Assembly: GCF_042649685.1 (NCBI RefSeq)
Contig: NZ_JBHRZT010000026.1
Coordinates: 32,947 to 96,946, forward strand
Length of the DNA: 64,000 nt
Direction of reading: 5' to 3'
DNA from: Bacillus_BA songklensis
GTDB taxonomy: Bacteria; Bacillota; Bacilli; Bacillales; Bacillaceae_H
A model generated the notes under the pieces. That model searched no databases, had not been told where the DNA came from, and saw nothing but the letters and a program-made list of their open reading frames with translations. Within the stretch, counting starts at the first letter, position 1. Every line of letters begins with the position of its first letter. The position numbers and the translations under genes were made by a program. This document shows, in pieces, positions 57,036 through 64,000 of this stretch.

Positions 57036-59060
57036 TTAGTTGATGAAATCGACGAATTTCAACGTTTCATCTAACACTTTGACCATTTGCGCACGAGTAG
57101 TCGGTGCGTTTGGATCAAACTTACCAGCTTGAAGGCCAGTTGTTTTACCAGTCATGATGTTAGCTTGCAACAAGGTTTCGATATCTTTCTTAGACCAATC
57201 CAATAGAGCCGAAGCATCTTTATATTGGCTAACCGTTTTCGTTTTATTTAATTTGCTTGCATCGTATTTCACGAAGTTCAACGCACGGTTGATCATAGCC
57301 GCTGCCTGAGCACGGGAAACAGGGCTGCTTGGATCGAATGTTCCGTTCTCTTTACCATTGATGATGCCGGCATTAACGGCAGCCATTAGCTCAGGTACGA
57401 ACCATTCGTTACCTTTCACGTCTTTAAAGCGGCCATCGTATTTCACATCGGTCGATAAACCTAATGCACGAGTTAACAGAACCGCCAATTGTACACGGGA
57501 AGTGGAAGCTTCCGGCATGAATGTACCATCTTCACGGCCTTGGACGATGTATTTAGAAGCCAATTTTTCGATTTGATCTTTATTCCAGAAGTTAGCTGGA
57601 ACATCCTTGAAGGTTTTGCTGTTTTCAACAACGACATACTCAGAGTTGGTGAATGACTTCACTTTTGCTGTCTTACCATCAAATTTAGTTGGCAATGCAG
57701 TGAAGTCGCCATCTGCTTCCAGGCGAACCGCGACAGAGTTGTTCGCATCGAAGTCTTTTGTGCCGCTGATGGCACGGTCTACGTATTGTTTGAACACTTT
57801 AAGTTCTTTGGTTTTACCATTTCCAACGGCTTCAACTTTGAACTCGACGATTGGAGAAACAACATTTAATTTGTTTTTCTCAACGACTTTATTCGCATCT
57901 TTACCGACAGTCACCGTGATTTTGATTTGGACATTATCAGCGTTAGTGGCTAAATCTTTGGCAAGAGCATCTAAATCAATCTCACTAACTGGCAAGTTGT
58001 AAGAACCAGTTGAAGAAACAACGTTGATCACGGCATCTTTGTTTTTAGCAATCATCGCTTTTAAAGCGGCTGGTGGTAATGAAACGTCTTTACCGTTGTT
58101 GCTTAACGTGATGTCAAGTGACTTGAACTCTTTCGCATTTTTCACTAGATCAGCGATTTTGCCAACGTCACCAGAACCAACTTTTACGTTGCCTTTACCG
58201 TTTTCAGAACCAGTACCAGTACCATTGCCATTACCATTGCCATTGCCATTACCATTGCCATTGCCATTACCATTGCCATTGCCATCATCGTTATCATCAT
58301 CATCATTTGTTGGAACAAAGGCTTTGATTAAAATGCTTCTGACATTTTCCTCACCTTCAAGCTCTGTCTTTAATTGATCTTTAATCGCTAAAAGGTTAGT
58401 AATTAATCTTACCGTACCACTAGTACTATTAGTATCAAATGAATATTTGATAGCATCATAAACTGGCTTGTGAGTAGGAGTAGAACCTACAGTTTCCATT
58501 GAAGCTAATAATTTAATACCAAAAGCCTCAGAACTAGCTAAATCGGTTGCGCTTAAACCACTGTCGAATAGGTTTAGCTCAACTGCTGAGAGGTAATTTA
58601 CTAGTGATTGGGCATCAACACCTAAAACGTCTTCAATTGTATTATCATATTCGGTTTGGATTTTAGTAGCTGCATCATCTAAAGAATCAGGAGTTGCTAA
58701 ATACATAATTGAAGTTAAAGCCTCAATTATTTGGGCAGCTTCTGCTACCTCGACAGTATCGGTAGGCTTATGACTTTTAAGCGTCACATTTGCATTAGTT
58801 ACTATTCTTTCCCAATCTGTTTGATCTAATTGATTAAAACTATTTTGAAAAGTTGTTAATTGTTGTTTTTCAGTAACTTCAAGTTTTACATATCCCGCTT
58901 TAAAACGGTCTAACAATTGCTCGAACGGAGATAATGTTTGTTGGTTCGTTGTTTGTGTAGTAGCTGCTGCATTAGTAGCAACACCAGCAAACGGAGATAG
59001 TGCGATAGACGCTGCTAAAATAGCTTTAACAGCTTTTTTGCTAAATGGGTATTTCTTCAT
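57036..59060 (-). CDS. SLH-domain surface (S-layer-like) protein
   Basis: A 674-residue secreted protein. The signal peptide covers about 1-32, with A-V-K-A-I-L-A-A-S-I-A-L-S and cleavage after the A-N-A-A-A region. A mostly helical N-terminal domain (about 40-255) is followed by an acidic Asp/Asn stretch, a Gly-Asn dipeptide repeat (about ten units, 255-280) and a beta-rich domain (about 290-480). Three C-terminal SLH domains (starting near 487, 550, 612; F-K-D-V, F-K-D-V and Y-K-D-A) anchor it to pyruvylated cell-wall polymer. The start is ATG 59060 with GAGGTG upstream; the GTG at 59072 lies within that site. The long leader (about 125 nt) is typical of S-layer mRNAs. Confidence 0.9.
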   Translation of the reverse strand: MKKYPFSKKAVKAILAASIALSPFAGVATNAAATTQTTNQQTLSPFEQLLDRFKAGYVKLEVTEKQQLTTFQNSFNQLDQTDWERIVTNANVTLKSHKPTDTVEVAEAAQIIEALTSIMYLATPDSLDDAATKIQTEYDNTIEDVLGVDAQSLVNYLSAVELNLFDSGLSATDLASSEAFGIKLLASMETVGSTPTHKPVYDAIKYSFDTNSTSGTVRLITNLLAIKDQLKTELEGEENVRSILIKAFVPTNDDDDNDDGNGNGNGNGNGNGNGNGNGNGTGTGSENGKGNVKVGSGDVGKIADLVKNAKEFKSLDITLSNNGKDVSLPPAALKAMIAKNKDAVINVVSSTGSYNLPVSEIDLDALAKDLATNADNVQIKITVTVGKDANKVVEKNKLNVVSPIVEFKVEAVGNGKTKELKVFKQYVDRAISGTKDFDANNSVAVRLEADGDFTALPTKFDGKTAKVKSFTNSEYVVVENSKTFKDVPANFWNKDQIEKLASKYIVQGREDGTFMPEASTSRVQLAVLLTRALGLSTDVKYDGRFKDVKGNEWFVPELMAAVNAGIINGKENGTFDPSSPVSRAQAAAMINRALNFVKYDASKLNKTKTVSQYKDASALLDWSKKDIETLLQANIMTGKTTGLQAGKFDPNAPTTRAQMVKVLDETLKFVDFIN
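58215..58290 (-). repeat. Gly-Asn codon repeat in the SLH gene
   Basis: An in-frame 6-bp repeat (GGCAAT/GGTAAT on the coding strand), about ten units, preceded by an Asp-rich (GAT-type) tract. It is prone to slippage. Confidence 0.85.
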
Positions 59061-59192
59061 ACCTTTTGTCACCTCTTGGATTTTTTTGTTTTAACATAGC
59101 TTTATATAAAATATGTATAAAACCTTACTTAAAGGGCTTAGCTAAACCATAAGTAATCCCACTATCAGGAAATAGTAGGAAGATATTCATAT

Positions 59193-59221
59193 ATTATACT
59201 ACTATTACACAATATTCAATA
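59193..59221 (-). promoter_or_regulatory. Probable promoter of the SLH-protein gene
   Basis: On the minus strand: TATTGA, 17 bp, TATAAT, giving a leader of about 125 nt. The leader contains TTACTTATGGTTTAGCT ... AGCCCTTTAAGTAA, which can fold. Confidence 0.55.
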
Positions 59222-59326
59222 GTTTTATATTTTTTTACAATTTTGTTTACATTTTCTAAAAAATTATTTTACATTTTAATAGAATGTCGAAAAGGGGGGA
59301 TTTGCGTTTGCTTTTGACCTTCAAGA

Positions 59327-60157
59327 TTATTGTTGTTTACTTAATTCAATGATCCCGAATAATTTCAATGCTTCATATTCTTCTGCTGTTAAGCGGGATG
59401 TGACTTTTGATTTGATTTCGTTTTTTTCTTCTTCCGTCAAACCGCCCTGAGCTGCTTTTGCGAAATCGGAAATTTCAGACATGGAAAATTTCCCCATCAC
59501 AAACTGAGTTGCTTCTTGTCTTGATTTGAACGCAAGTTTTGGCTGTTGTTCTTTTCCACCAGATGCCGCATCAGTGGAAGATGTCGTGTTCCCAGGCTGC
59601 GTTGCAGATGGTCCTTCGGCTGCTTCCTTATTTTCCTGTTGACCAGCGGTTTCTGGCTTGCTTTCCTCTTGATTGTTCGATTCTTCCTTACCTTGTTCTT
59701 GCCCTTTTGTTAAAACCGCTTTGTTTGCTGCTGCATTTTGCCCGAATGTCAAATCGTCGCTTGTAATACGGGCAGTAGCGATAGCCGATGGAGCAATATT
59801 ATTTTTCTGCAAAAGCTCTGATGCTTTTTTCGTTCCAAGCTCCTTCTCCAGCACCTGCTGAACGGATGGATCTTGTAAAAGCTTATTCATATCCTCTTTC
59901 GTTACTTGGCCGGCGACCTCGTTCACAAGCTTATCAGACGCTTGATCCAAAACGATCTGATATCCTGCATAACCCCCGGGGATTGCCAGCAGCAACAAGG
60001 TCATAACCAAAACAAAGCTCTTATACTTCCAAAAAGGCTTCGTTTCGACACGGCTGTTGTTTCTCACTTTTTTATAGTAAACATTCCGATCACGCTCTTT
60101 ATAATAGCGGATACCGAACAGCTTCAGCGGTGTCCAAACCTCTTTCATTGCACGCAT
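59327..60157 (-). CDS. Membrane-anchored protein of unknown family, paralogue 2 (276 aa)
   Basis: A basic cytoplasmic N-terminus of about 46 residues (Y-Y-K-E-R-D-R-N-V-Y-Y-K-K) precedes one transmembrane helix (about 48-68). An extracellular region starts G-Y-A-G-Y-Q and runs through helical sequence, then a Gln/Glu/Ser-rich linker (about 155-205). The C-terminal domain (about 210-275) has F-K-S-R-Q-E-A-T-Q-F-V-M, F-S-M-S-E-I-S-D and G-L-T-E-E-E-K-N-E-I-K. The same architecture and C-terminal motif series appears in the gene 85 bp upstream. I do not know the family. The ribosome binding site is AAGGTGAAAG before ATG 60157. Confidence 0.75.
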   Translation of the reverse strand: MRAMKEVWTPLKLFGIRYYKERDRNVYYKKVRNNSRVETKPFWKYKSFVLVMTLLLLAIPGGYAGYQIVLDQASDKLVNEVAGQVTKEDMNKLLQDPSVQQVLEKELGTKKASELLQKNNIAPSAIATARITSDDLTFGQNAAANKAVLTKGQEQGKEESNNQEESKPETAGQQENKEAAEGPSATQPGNTTSSTDAASGGKEQQPKLAFKSRQEATQFVMGKFSMSEISDFAKAAQGGLTEEEKNEIKSKVTSRLTAEEYEALKLFGIIELSKQQ

Positions 60158-60241
60158 AATTCTTTCACCTTCACTTTATCCTTGTTTTCTATCTTATTTT
60201 CGGCGTATTCATCCAAAGTTTAAGAAAAAAAACAAAAATAC

Positions 60242-60874
60242 TTATTCATTTGATAATGCCCGCTGTACAGCCGCGATTTCTTCAGGCGTGAAATTAGAGA
60301 ATGCTTTTGCTTTTAACTCCGCTTTTTCTTCCGACGTTAAACCATCTGCTGCCATCTTTCTCATGTCATTAATTTCTGACGCTGAAAAGCGGCTCATCGC
60401 AAAACGAACAGCTTCATTGCGGCTTGCAAATTCTTCCCCTCCGGAACTTCCCGAAGGTTTACTTGTATTGTTGGATGATTCCTCTTTAGGAGAAGACGTG
60501 CTCGGTTTTTCAGCGGGAGTGGAAGATGAAGTTTCATGGCTTGTCCCACTTCCCTCAACTGAAGCTGAAGAAGTCCCATTGCTTACAGCATCTTCATTAC
60601 TTGCAGTCGAACCATTCTGCTCAGACGAACCTTTGCTATCGCTAGTTCCCTCTTTTGCTGCATCCCCCTGATCTTTCACACCTTCTCCCATCTTTGTAAC
60701 CTCTTCTTCGTTCTTTTTTAACTCTTCGTCGATTTGTTTCATCAATTCTTTATCGTTTGTCAATTCCTCTGAAATTTTATCTGCCGCTAGATTCATTGCG
60801 TATTGATACGCTGCATACCCGCCCGCTCCCAATACAACTGCGGCAGAACCTAAGATAATCAACATCTTTTTCAT
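60242..60874 (-). CDS. Membrane-anchored protein of unknown family, paralogue 1 (210 aa)
   Basis: A short N-terminal transmembrane helix (about 3-24; G-G-Y-A-A-Y-Q-Y follows at once), a charged helical segment, a Ser/Gly/Glu linker (about 65-140), then the C-terminal domain (about 142-210). That domain has F-A-S-R-N-E-A-V-R-F-A-M, F-S-A-S-E-I-N-D, G-L-T-S-E-E-K-A-E-L-K and F-T-P-E-E-I-A-A. It corresponds motif by motif to the next gene downstream. The start is ATG 60874, with AAGGAGGG nine bases upstream. The two genes form a tandem duplication between the kinase pair and the SLH gene. A role in exopolysaccharide or wall assembly is inferred from location only. Confidence 0.75.
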   Translation of the reverse strand: MKKMLIILGSAAVVLGAGGYAAYQYAMNLAADKISEELTNDKELMKQIDEELKKNEEEVTKMGEGVKDQGDAAKEGTSDSKGSSEQNGSTASNEDAVSNGTSSASVEGSGTSHETSSSTPAEKPSTSSPKEESSNNTSKPSGSSGGEEFASRNEAVRFAMSRFSASEINDMRKMAADGLTSEEKAELKAKAFSNFTPEEIAAVQRALSNE

Positions 60875-60904
60875 CAACAGTCCCTCCTTATGATTATGTC
60901 GAAA

Positions 60905-61130
60905 GATTAAGTTGGATTTATATATAAGTCCAATTTAATTTTTGAACCTCTGTCACCGGACTTTCTTCTAAGTGCGCTTTTCTGTTTTTTCATCTTGAAC
61001 AAGCTTACAAAGGTCTTCGTATAAGCGGCTGACAAGAACCCGAAAGGGAGATTGGCGGCCGCTTATGCGTAAATCATTTGCGTGGATGTTTTTTATCCAC
61101 GTCAAATGATTTATGTGGATTCATATAAAT
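60905..61130 (+). repeat. Family A dispersed repeat, full-length copy
   Basis: It begins GGATTTATATATAAGTCCA and ends ATGATTTATGTGGATTCATA. The outer stem TAAGCGGC / GCCGCTTA holds an inner C-C-C-GAAA-G-G-G tetraloop. The second hairpin is AAATCATTTG-CGTGGAT / ATCCACG-CAAATGATTT. Both stems differ from the copy at 5793 by paired changes. It fills most of the 60878-61203 gap. Confidence 0.85.
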
Positions 61131-61203
61131 GGTATCAAATAATCCCTGTACTGTTAAATATTTCAATGACATGATGAAAAAAAAAGCAGCTTTAAGCCGC
61201 CTT

Positions 61204-61905
61204 TTAGTTCGTGCCGTAATAATAAAAGTAGTCGCCTTTTTCTTGCTGTTTTTGATTTAGTACAACGCCAAGCAACTTACCCTGGGCCGCCTCAAGTAAC
61301 TCTTTTGATTTTTGAGCTGCATCAACGACTGTTCCAGCGCTGCGTATGACAAGAACAGAGCCGTCACAAAGGTTCGCCAAGATTTGGGCATCTGTTACCG
61401 CTAAAACCGGAGGTGTATCAAACAGAATGATATCAAACTCCCCGTACATTTCTTCTAATATTTCCTTCATGGCAGCGGATGCCAATAATTCAGCCGGATT
61501 AGGAGGAATCGGTCCGCTTGTTAGTACCGATAAGTTTTCAATATCTGTCGAATGAACAGCAAAAAGCAAAGGCGTTTGTTTCGTTAATACATTCGTTAAA
61601 CCAATATGGTTTTCTAAACGGAATGTGTAATGAACAGTTGGTTTACGCAGATCCGCATCCACAAGCAATACTTTTTTCCCTTGTTGCGCAAACACGACAG
61701 CCAGATTGGCAACGGTTGTAGACTTTCCTTCTCCCGGGCCGGAAGAGGTCACCATTAAAGATTGTAAACTCCCGTCCACATTTGAAAATTGAATGTTTGT
61801 ACGAAGCGTACGATATTGTTCTGAAATCGGTGATTTTGGCTGTGTGTGCGAAATCAAAGAACGTTGGGCAGTCGGGGCCGGTGCATTTTTTTTTCTTTTA
61901 AGCAT
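61204..61905 (-). CDS. Bacterial tyrosine kinase of the CpsD/YwqD family
   Basis: A 233-residue BY-kinase. Walker A reads S-G-P-G-E-G-K-S-T near 55-63, Walker A' reads L-L-V-D-A-D-L-R-K-P near 85-94 and Walker B reads I-I-L-F-D-T-P-P near 158-165. A C-terminal tyrosine cluster (D-Y-F-Y-Y-Y-G-T-N) is the autophosphorylation site. It needs the adjacent membrane adaptor, whose stop overlaps its start by 8 bp. Together they control polysaccharide synthesis and phosphorylate proteins. The start is ATG 61905 with AAAGGGGAG upstream. Confidence 0.93.
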   Translation of the reverse strand: MLKRKKNAPAPTAQRSLISHTQPKSPISEQYRTLRTNIQFSNVDGSLQSLMVTSSGPGEGKSTTVANLAVVFAQQGKKVLLVDADLRKPTVHYTFRLENHIGLTNVLTKQTPLLFAVHSTDIENLSVLTSGPIPPNPAELLASAAMKEILEEMYGEFDIILFDTPPVLAVTDAQILANLCDGSVLVIRSAGTVVDAAQKSKELLEAAQGKLLGVVLNQKQQEKGDYFYYYGTN

Positions 61906-62650
61906 GTGTGGACTCCCCTTTCGCATGGCTCACTCTGACTGATGGAGTTTTAGCATTTCCTTTTAAGGTGCTGTTTTGATCAATGGTTGTAATGGCACCA
62001 ATGACAGGCAGTCCAAGAAGGCGCTCCACATCCTGCTCATTTTTAACCGTATTATCAAGATACTCAAGCAAGAAAGCGAGACCGATTCCAGTCATGGCCC
62101 CGACAACGAGGGCAATGGCCATGTTTAAGAATGGACGCGGTTTAACCGGGCTTGGATGCTCCGGTACTTCTGCTGTCGATAAAATGCTTACGTTATCCAC
62201 GTTCATGATTTTCACAATTTCATCCTTGAATACATCCGCAGTCGTGTTCGCAATTTTTGCCGCCATGGCCGAATCCGGATCTTGCACGGTAATCAATACA
62301 ACTTGTGAATCCTTCTCGCTGCTTACTTGGATTTGTTCTGTTAACTCACCGATTGTCCGGTCGAGGTTCAAGTCCTTTTTCACTAAATCCAAAATGGCCG
62401 GACTTTTAATGATGACATTGTACGTATTAATTAACTGCAAGTTCGTTTGTACTTCAGCAGGGTTGTACAATTGTTGTTCGGATTTTGCCTGATTGACAAG
62501 AATTTGTGTGGAACTTTGATAAATGGGTGTTAGGAAAAAGTAACTAACAATTCCGCTAATCATTGTGGCAATAACCGTAATAAGCGCAATAAGCCACATA
62601 CGCTTTTTTAACGTATGAAATAACTCGCGCAGACTGATTGTCTCTTCCAT
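61898..62650 (-). CDS. Tyrosine-kinase adaptor / polysaccharide chain-length protein (TkmA/YveK type)
   Basis: A 250-residue Wzz-domain membrane protein with a first transmembrane helix (about 20-41), an extracellular helical region and a second helix (about 170-192) after P-S-P-V-K-P-R-P, the proline-rich motif before TM2. A short cytoplasmic tail (about 195-250) activates the BY-kinase. The start is ATG 62650 with GGAGG six bases upstream; the TTG at 62662 lies at the binding site. It is the first gene of the pair. The 283-bp upstream gap has a weak cre-like sequence (62850-62863), the hairpin at 62880 and no gene. Confidence 0.92.
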   Translation of the reverse strand: MEETISLRELFHTLKKRMWLIALITVIATMISGIVSYFFLTPIYQSSTQILVNQAKSEQQLYNPAEVQTNLQLINTYNVIIKSPAILDLVKKDLNLDRTIGELTEQIQVSSEKDSQVVLITVQDPDSAMAAKIANTTADVFKDEIVKIMNVDNVSILSTAEVPEHPSPVKPRPFLNMAIALVVGAMTGIGLAFLLEYLDNTVKNEQDVERLLGLPVIGAITTIDQNSTLKGNAKTPSVRVSHAKGESTHA

Positions 62651-62879
62651 GATGACCTCCAAGTATTCTCCTTAAAATTACATGTTTCATTATAATAGAC
62701 CAATTGACATATATCTACATATTTTCATAATTTAGAAGGATTTTTAGAAAAACTTCACAATTCAAGATGCTATTTACAGTACTTATGAATCCTAAACAAC
62801 TAGAAATGGACGCAGGATTTTGACGAGTTTCTTCCATTTATATAGGTTACGTTAGCGCTTTCATTCAACATGCAATAAA

Positions 62880-62917
62880 TCATCCCTGTCAGCTTCTCTC
62901 TTGCCAACAGGGATGAC
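62880..62917 (-). terminator. Terminator of the 55-aa ORF
   Basis: The arms TCATCCCTGT and ACAGGGATGA, followed by TTTATT on the minus strand. Confidence 0.7.
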
Positions 62918-62933
62918 CATTTATGAGATTGAT

Positions 62934-63101
62934 CTATTCGTTCATCTTCCGGCTATAAAACACTTGCAGTTTTTCTGAAATTCCTTTTACAAACGCTTCG
63001 ACTTTTAATTCTTTTGCCTCTTTTCCCTCATCACAGCATTGTTGCAGTAATTGAAGAAAGTCTTGTTGGGAGATGGATGGCTGTTCTACTTTGGTGCTCA
63101 T
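62934..63101 (-). CDS. Small hypothetical protein (55 aa)
   Basis: It starts at ATG 63101 (Met-Ser-Thr-Lys-Val-Glu), and the terminator follows at 62880. AGGAGG lies about 12 nt upstream of this ATG; an in-frame TTG nearer to it (63110) is possible. The product is soluble and largely helical, with a Cys-Cys pair near residue 22 and charged ends. I do not recognise the family. It is divergent from the ROK gene. Confidence 0.55.
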   Translation of the reverse strand: MSTKVEQPSISQQDFLQLLQQCCDEGKEAKELKVEAFVKGISEKLQVFYSRKMNE

Positions 63102-63280
63102 GACAATCAAAATCCTCCTGATCATAGTTTCATTTATTTACTCTATTGCGCTTTTCCCTTTTTCGACTCTTTTAAACCTATAAATGTCATTTTTAATCGA
63201 ATTCTATCATAAACTTACTTTTTTGTATATATTGGAATTTTGCTATATTACAATGTTAATAGACTGAAACAAAGGAGCGC

Positions 63281-63445
63281 ATGACAATGAATGAGAAAAA
63301 TATATGGATTGGCGTTGACCTCGGCGGAACAAATATACGTGTAGCCGCAGTAGAAGATAATGGAACAATTGTCCAGGAAATCCAACAACTAACCGATGCA
63401 GAAAAAGGGTCAACAACAGTTCCTCATTTATATAGAAATAAATAG
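63281..63445 (+). pseudogene. ROK-family sugar kinase, N-terminal remnant
   Basis: The first ~46 codons encode the start of a ROK kinase (glucokinase or fructokinase-like). The ATP-phosphate loop I-G-V-D-L-G-G-T-N-I-R lies at residues 10-20, followed by the usual V-A-A-V-E-D-N-G second strand. After A-E-K-G-S-T-T the frame runs into AT-rich sequence and stops at 63445, just ahead of an IS607-type gene. A good AAAGGAG site precedes ATG 63281. The remainder of the kinase is presumably on the far side of the element, beyond the window. Confidence 0.8.
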
Positions 63446-64000
63446 AAATAAATAGATTTAAGTTTTGACAAAGGAATAATTTAACTACATAATAAATATA
63501 TGGATATGGAAAAATTATTAAATATGAAAGAAGCACGACAATTATTGGGTGTATCAACAAGAACAATTCAAAACTGGGATAAAGATGGGAAAATACAAAT
63601 TGTGCGTACCCCAGGAGGGCGCAGAAGAATCCCATTAAGTGAGATTGAAAGATTACAAGGAAACAATAGATTATCCCAGCGTAAAATAGCTATATATGCC
63701 AGAGTATCTTCTAATGAACAAAAACAAAAAGGCGATTTAAATAGACAAATCGATTTTTTGAAAGAGAAGATAGCCCCTGGTTTTTTATTGGTAGAAACCA
63801 TCTCAGATGTGGGTTCAGGCTTAGATGACCAAAGAAAAGGTCTTTTGAAACTGATGAAGTTAGCAAAAAAACAAGAAATAACCGATGTGGCGGTTCGTTC
63901 CAAAGACCGTTTAACTCGTTTTGGGTATGGTTATTTAGAAGAGTATTTTAATAGTCATGGAGTAACCATTCATATTTTAGATGACGAGGAAACAACGAAA
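63415..64000 (+). mobile_element. IS607-family insertion sequence (left part, cut by window edge)
   Basis: The boundary lies somewhere between 63405 and 63430, where ROK homology ends. Inside the left end, AGAAATAAAT occurs twice in direct repeat (63434-63453). The serine-recombinase gene starts at 63500. IS607 elements have no terminal inverted repeats and create no target duplication, which fits the absence of obvious inverted repeats here. A tnpB gene is expected to the right. Confidence 0.75.
63500..64000 (+). CDS. tnpA: IS607-type serine recombinase TnpA (3' end outside the window)
   Basis: 167 residues are visible, open to the right edge. An N-terminal MerR-like helix-turn-helix (about 5-50; E-A-R-Q-L-L-G-V-S-T-R-T-I-Q-N-W and T-P-G-G-R-R-R-I-P) is followed by a serine-recombinase catalytic domain (from about 62). 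The nucleophilic serine lies in I-Y-A-R-V-S-S, with D-V-G-S-G-L-D-D-Q-R-K-G near 104 and the conserved arginines in S-K-D-R-L-T-R-F-G near 135. This N-terminal placement of the DNA-binding domain is the hallmark of IS607. Base composition is more AT-rich than the chromosomal genes, consistent with transfer. Confidence 0.93.
   Translation, partial: MDMEKLLNMKEARQLLGVSTRTIQNWDKDGKIQIVRTPGGRRRIPLSEIERLQGNNRLSQRKIAIYARVSSNEQKQKGDLNRQIDFLKEKIAPGFLLVETISDVGSGLDDQRKGLLKLMKLAKKQEITDVAVRSKDRLTRFGYGYLEEYFNSHGVTIHILDDEETTK

Noticed and set aside
58215..58290. Short repeat tract considered as a CRISPR or intergenic satellite
   Set aside because: It is an in-frame Gly-Asn codon repeat inside the SLH gene.
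62850..62863. cre-like CGTTAGCGCTTTCA upstream of the tyrosine-kinase adaptor
   Set aside because: It has two mismatches, no recognisable promoter nearby, and sits beside the terminator of another gene.

Overview
The window is a 64 kb stretch of chromosome from an endospore-forming, motile, competence-bearing member of the Bacillaceae. The evidence is an alpha/beta-type small acid-soluble spore protein, RacA, SigI/RsgI, ComK, a SipS/T-type signal peptidase, strong AAGGAGG ribosome binding sites and CcpA/PurR/LutR-type operators. The class IV polyhydroxyalkanoate locus (phaRBC divergent from phaQP) has the arrangement known from Bacillus (Priestia) megaterium. I do not name a species.

Layout. 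1-5.4 kb: the 3' part of mtnA, a CheX-like phosphatase, a small acidic ORF, a DedA protein, ogt and a four-PAS sensor kinase. 6-15 kb: the L-lactate system (lutABC, lutR, lactate permease) with two matching LutR operators, and NAD salvage (pncB, nadE) lying inside it. 15-21.5 kb: proline catabolism (proline dehydrogenase, P5C dehydrogenase, PutP) with a convergent gene for an NtrC-like regulator that lacks its catalytic signatures. 21.7-29.4 kb: a B12-binding radical SAM protein with a structured leader, several small proteins, and a CdaR regulator with glycolate-oxidase-type genes. 29.5-33.7 kb: the PHA locus. 34-45 kb: SASP, rsgI-sigI, DedA, msrAB, a MarR/DHA2 efflux pair, racA, a PurR-type purine permease and an HpaB-type hydroxylase. 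45.5-50 kb: a microprotein, a chemoreceptor fragment next to an IS200/IS605-like end, comK, a SAM-I riboswitch in front of an orphan gene, and an intact chemoreceptor. 50-54.6 kb: signal peptidase, a GGCT/ChrA/GT2/VOC operon and a CBO0543-type membrane protein. 54.9-62.7 kb: a surface/polysaccharide region with deletion-scarred CapK-like, GDSL and flippase genes, an SLH protein, two paralogous membrane proteins and a TkmA/tyrosine-kinase pair. 62.9-64 kb: a small ORF and a ROK sugar kinase cut after about 46 codons by an IS607-family element that runs off the right edge.

Two dispersed repeat families occupy most of the longer intergenic gaps. Family A (eight copies or fragments) has two hairpins whose stems change sequence in a compensated way and one capped by GNRA tetraloops. 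Family B (seven units, partly tandem) starts with AAGAAAAGCGG and mostly ends with GCTGGACA or a variant. The strongest leads are the covarying family A repeat, the SAM riboswitch on an uncharacterised gene, the catalytically stripped NtrC-like regulator beside the proline genes, and the paralogous membrane pair in the surface region.
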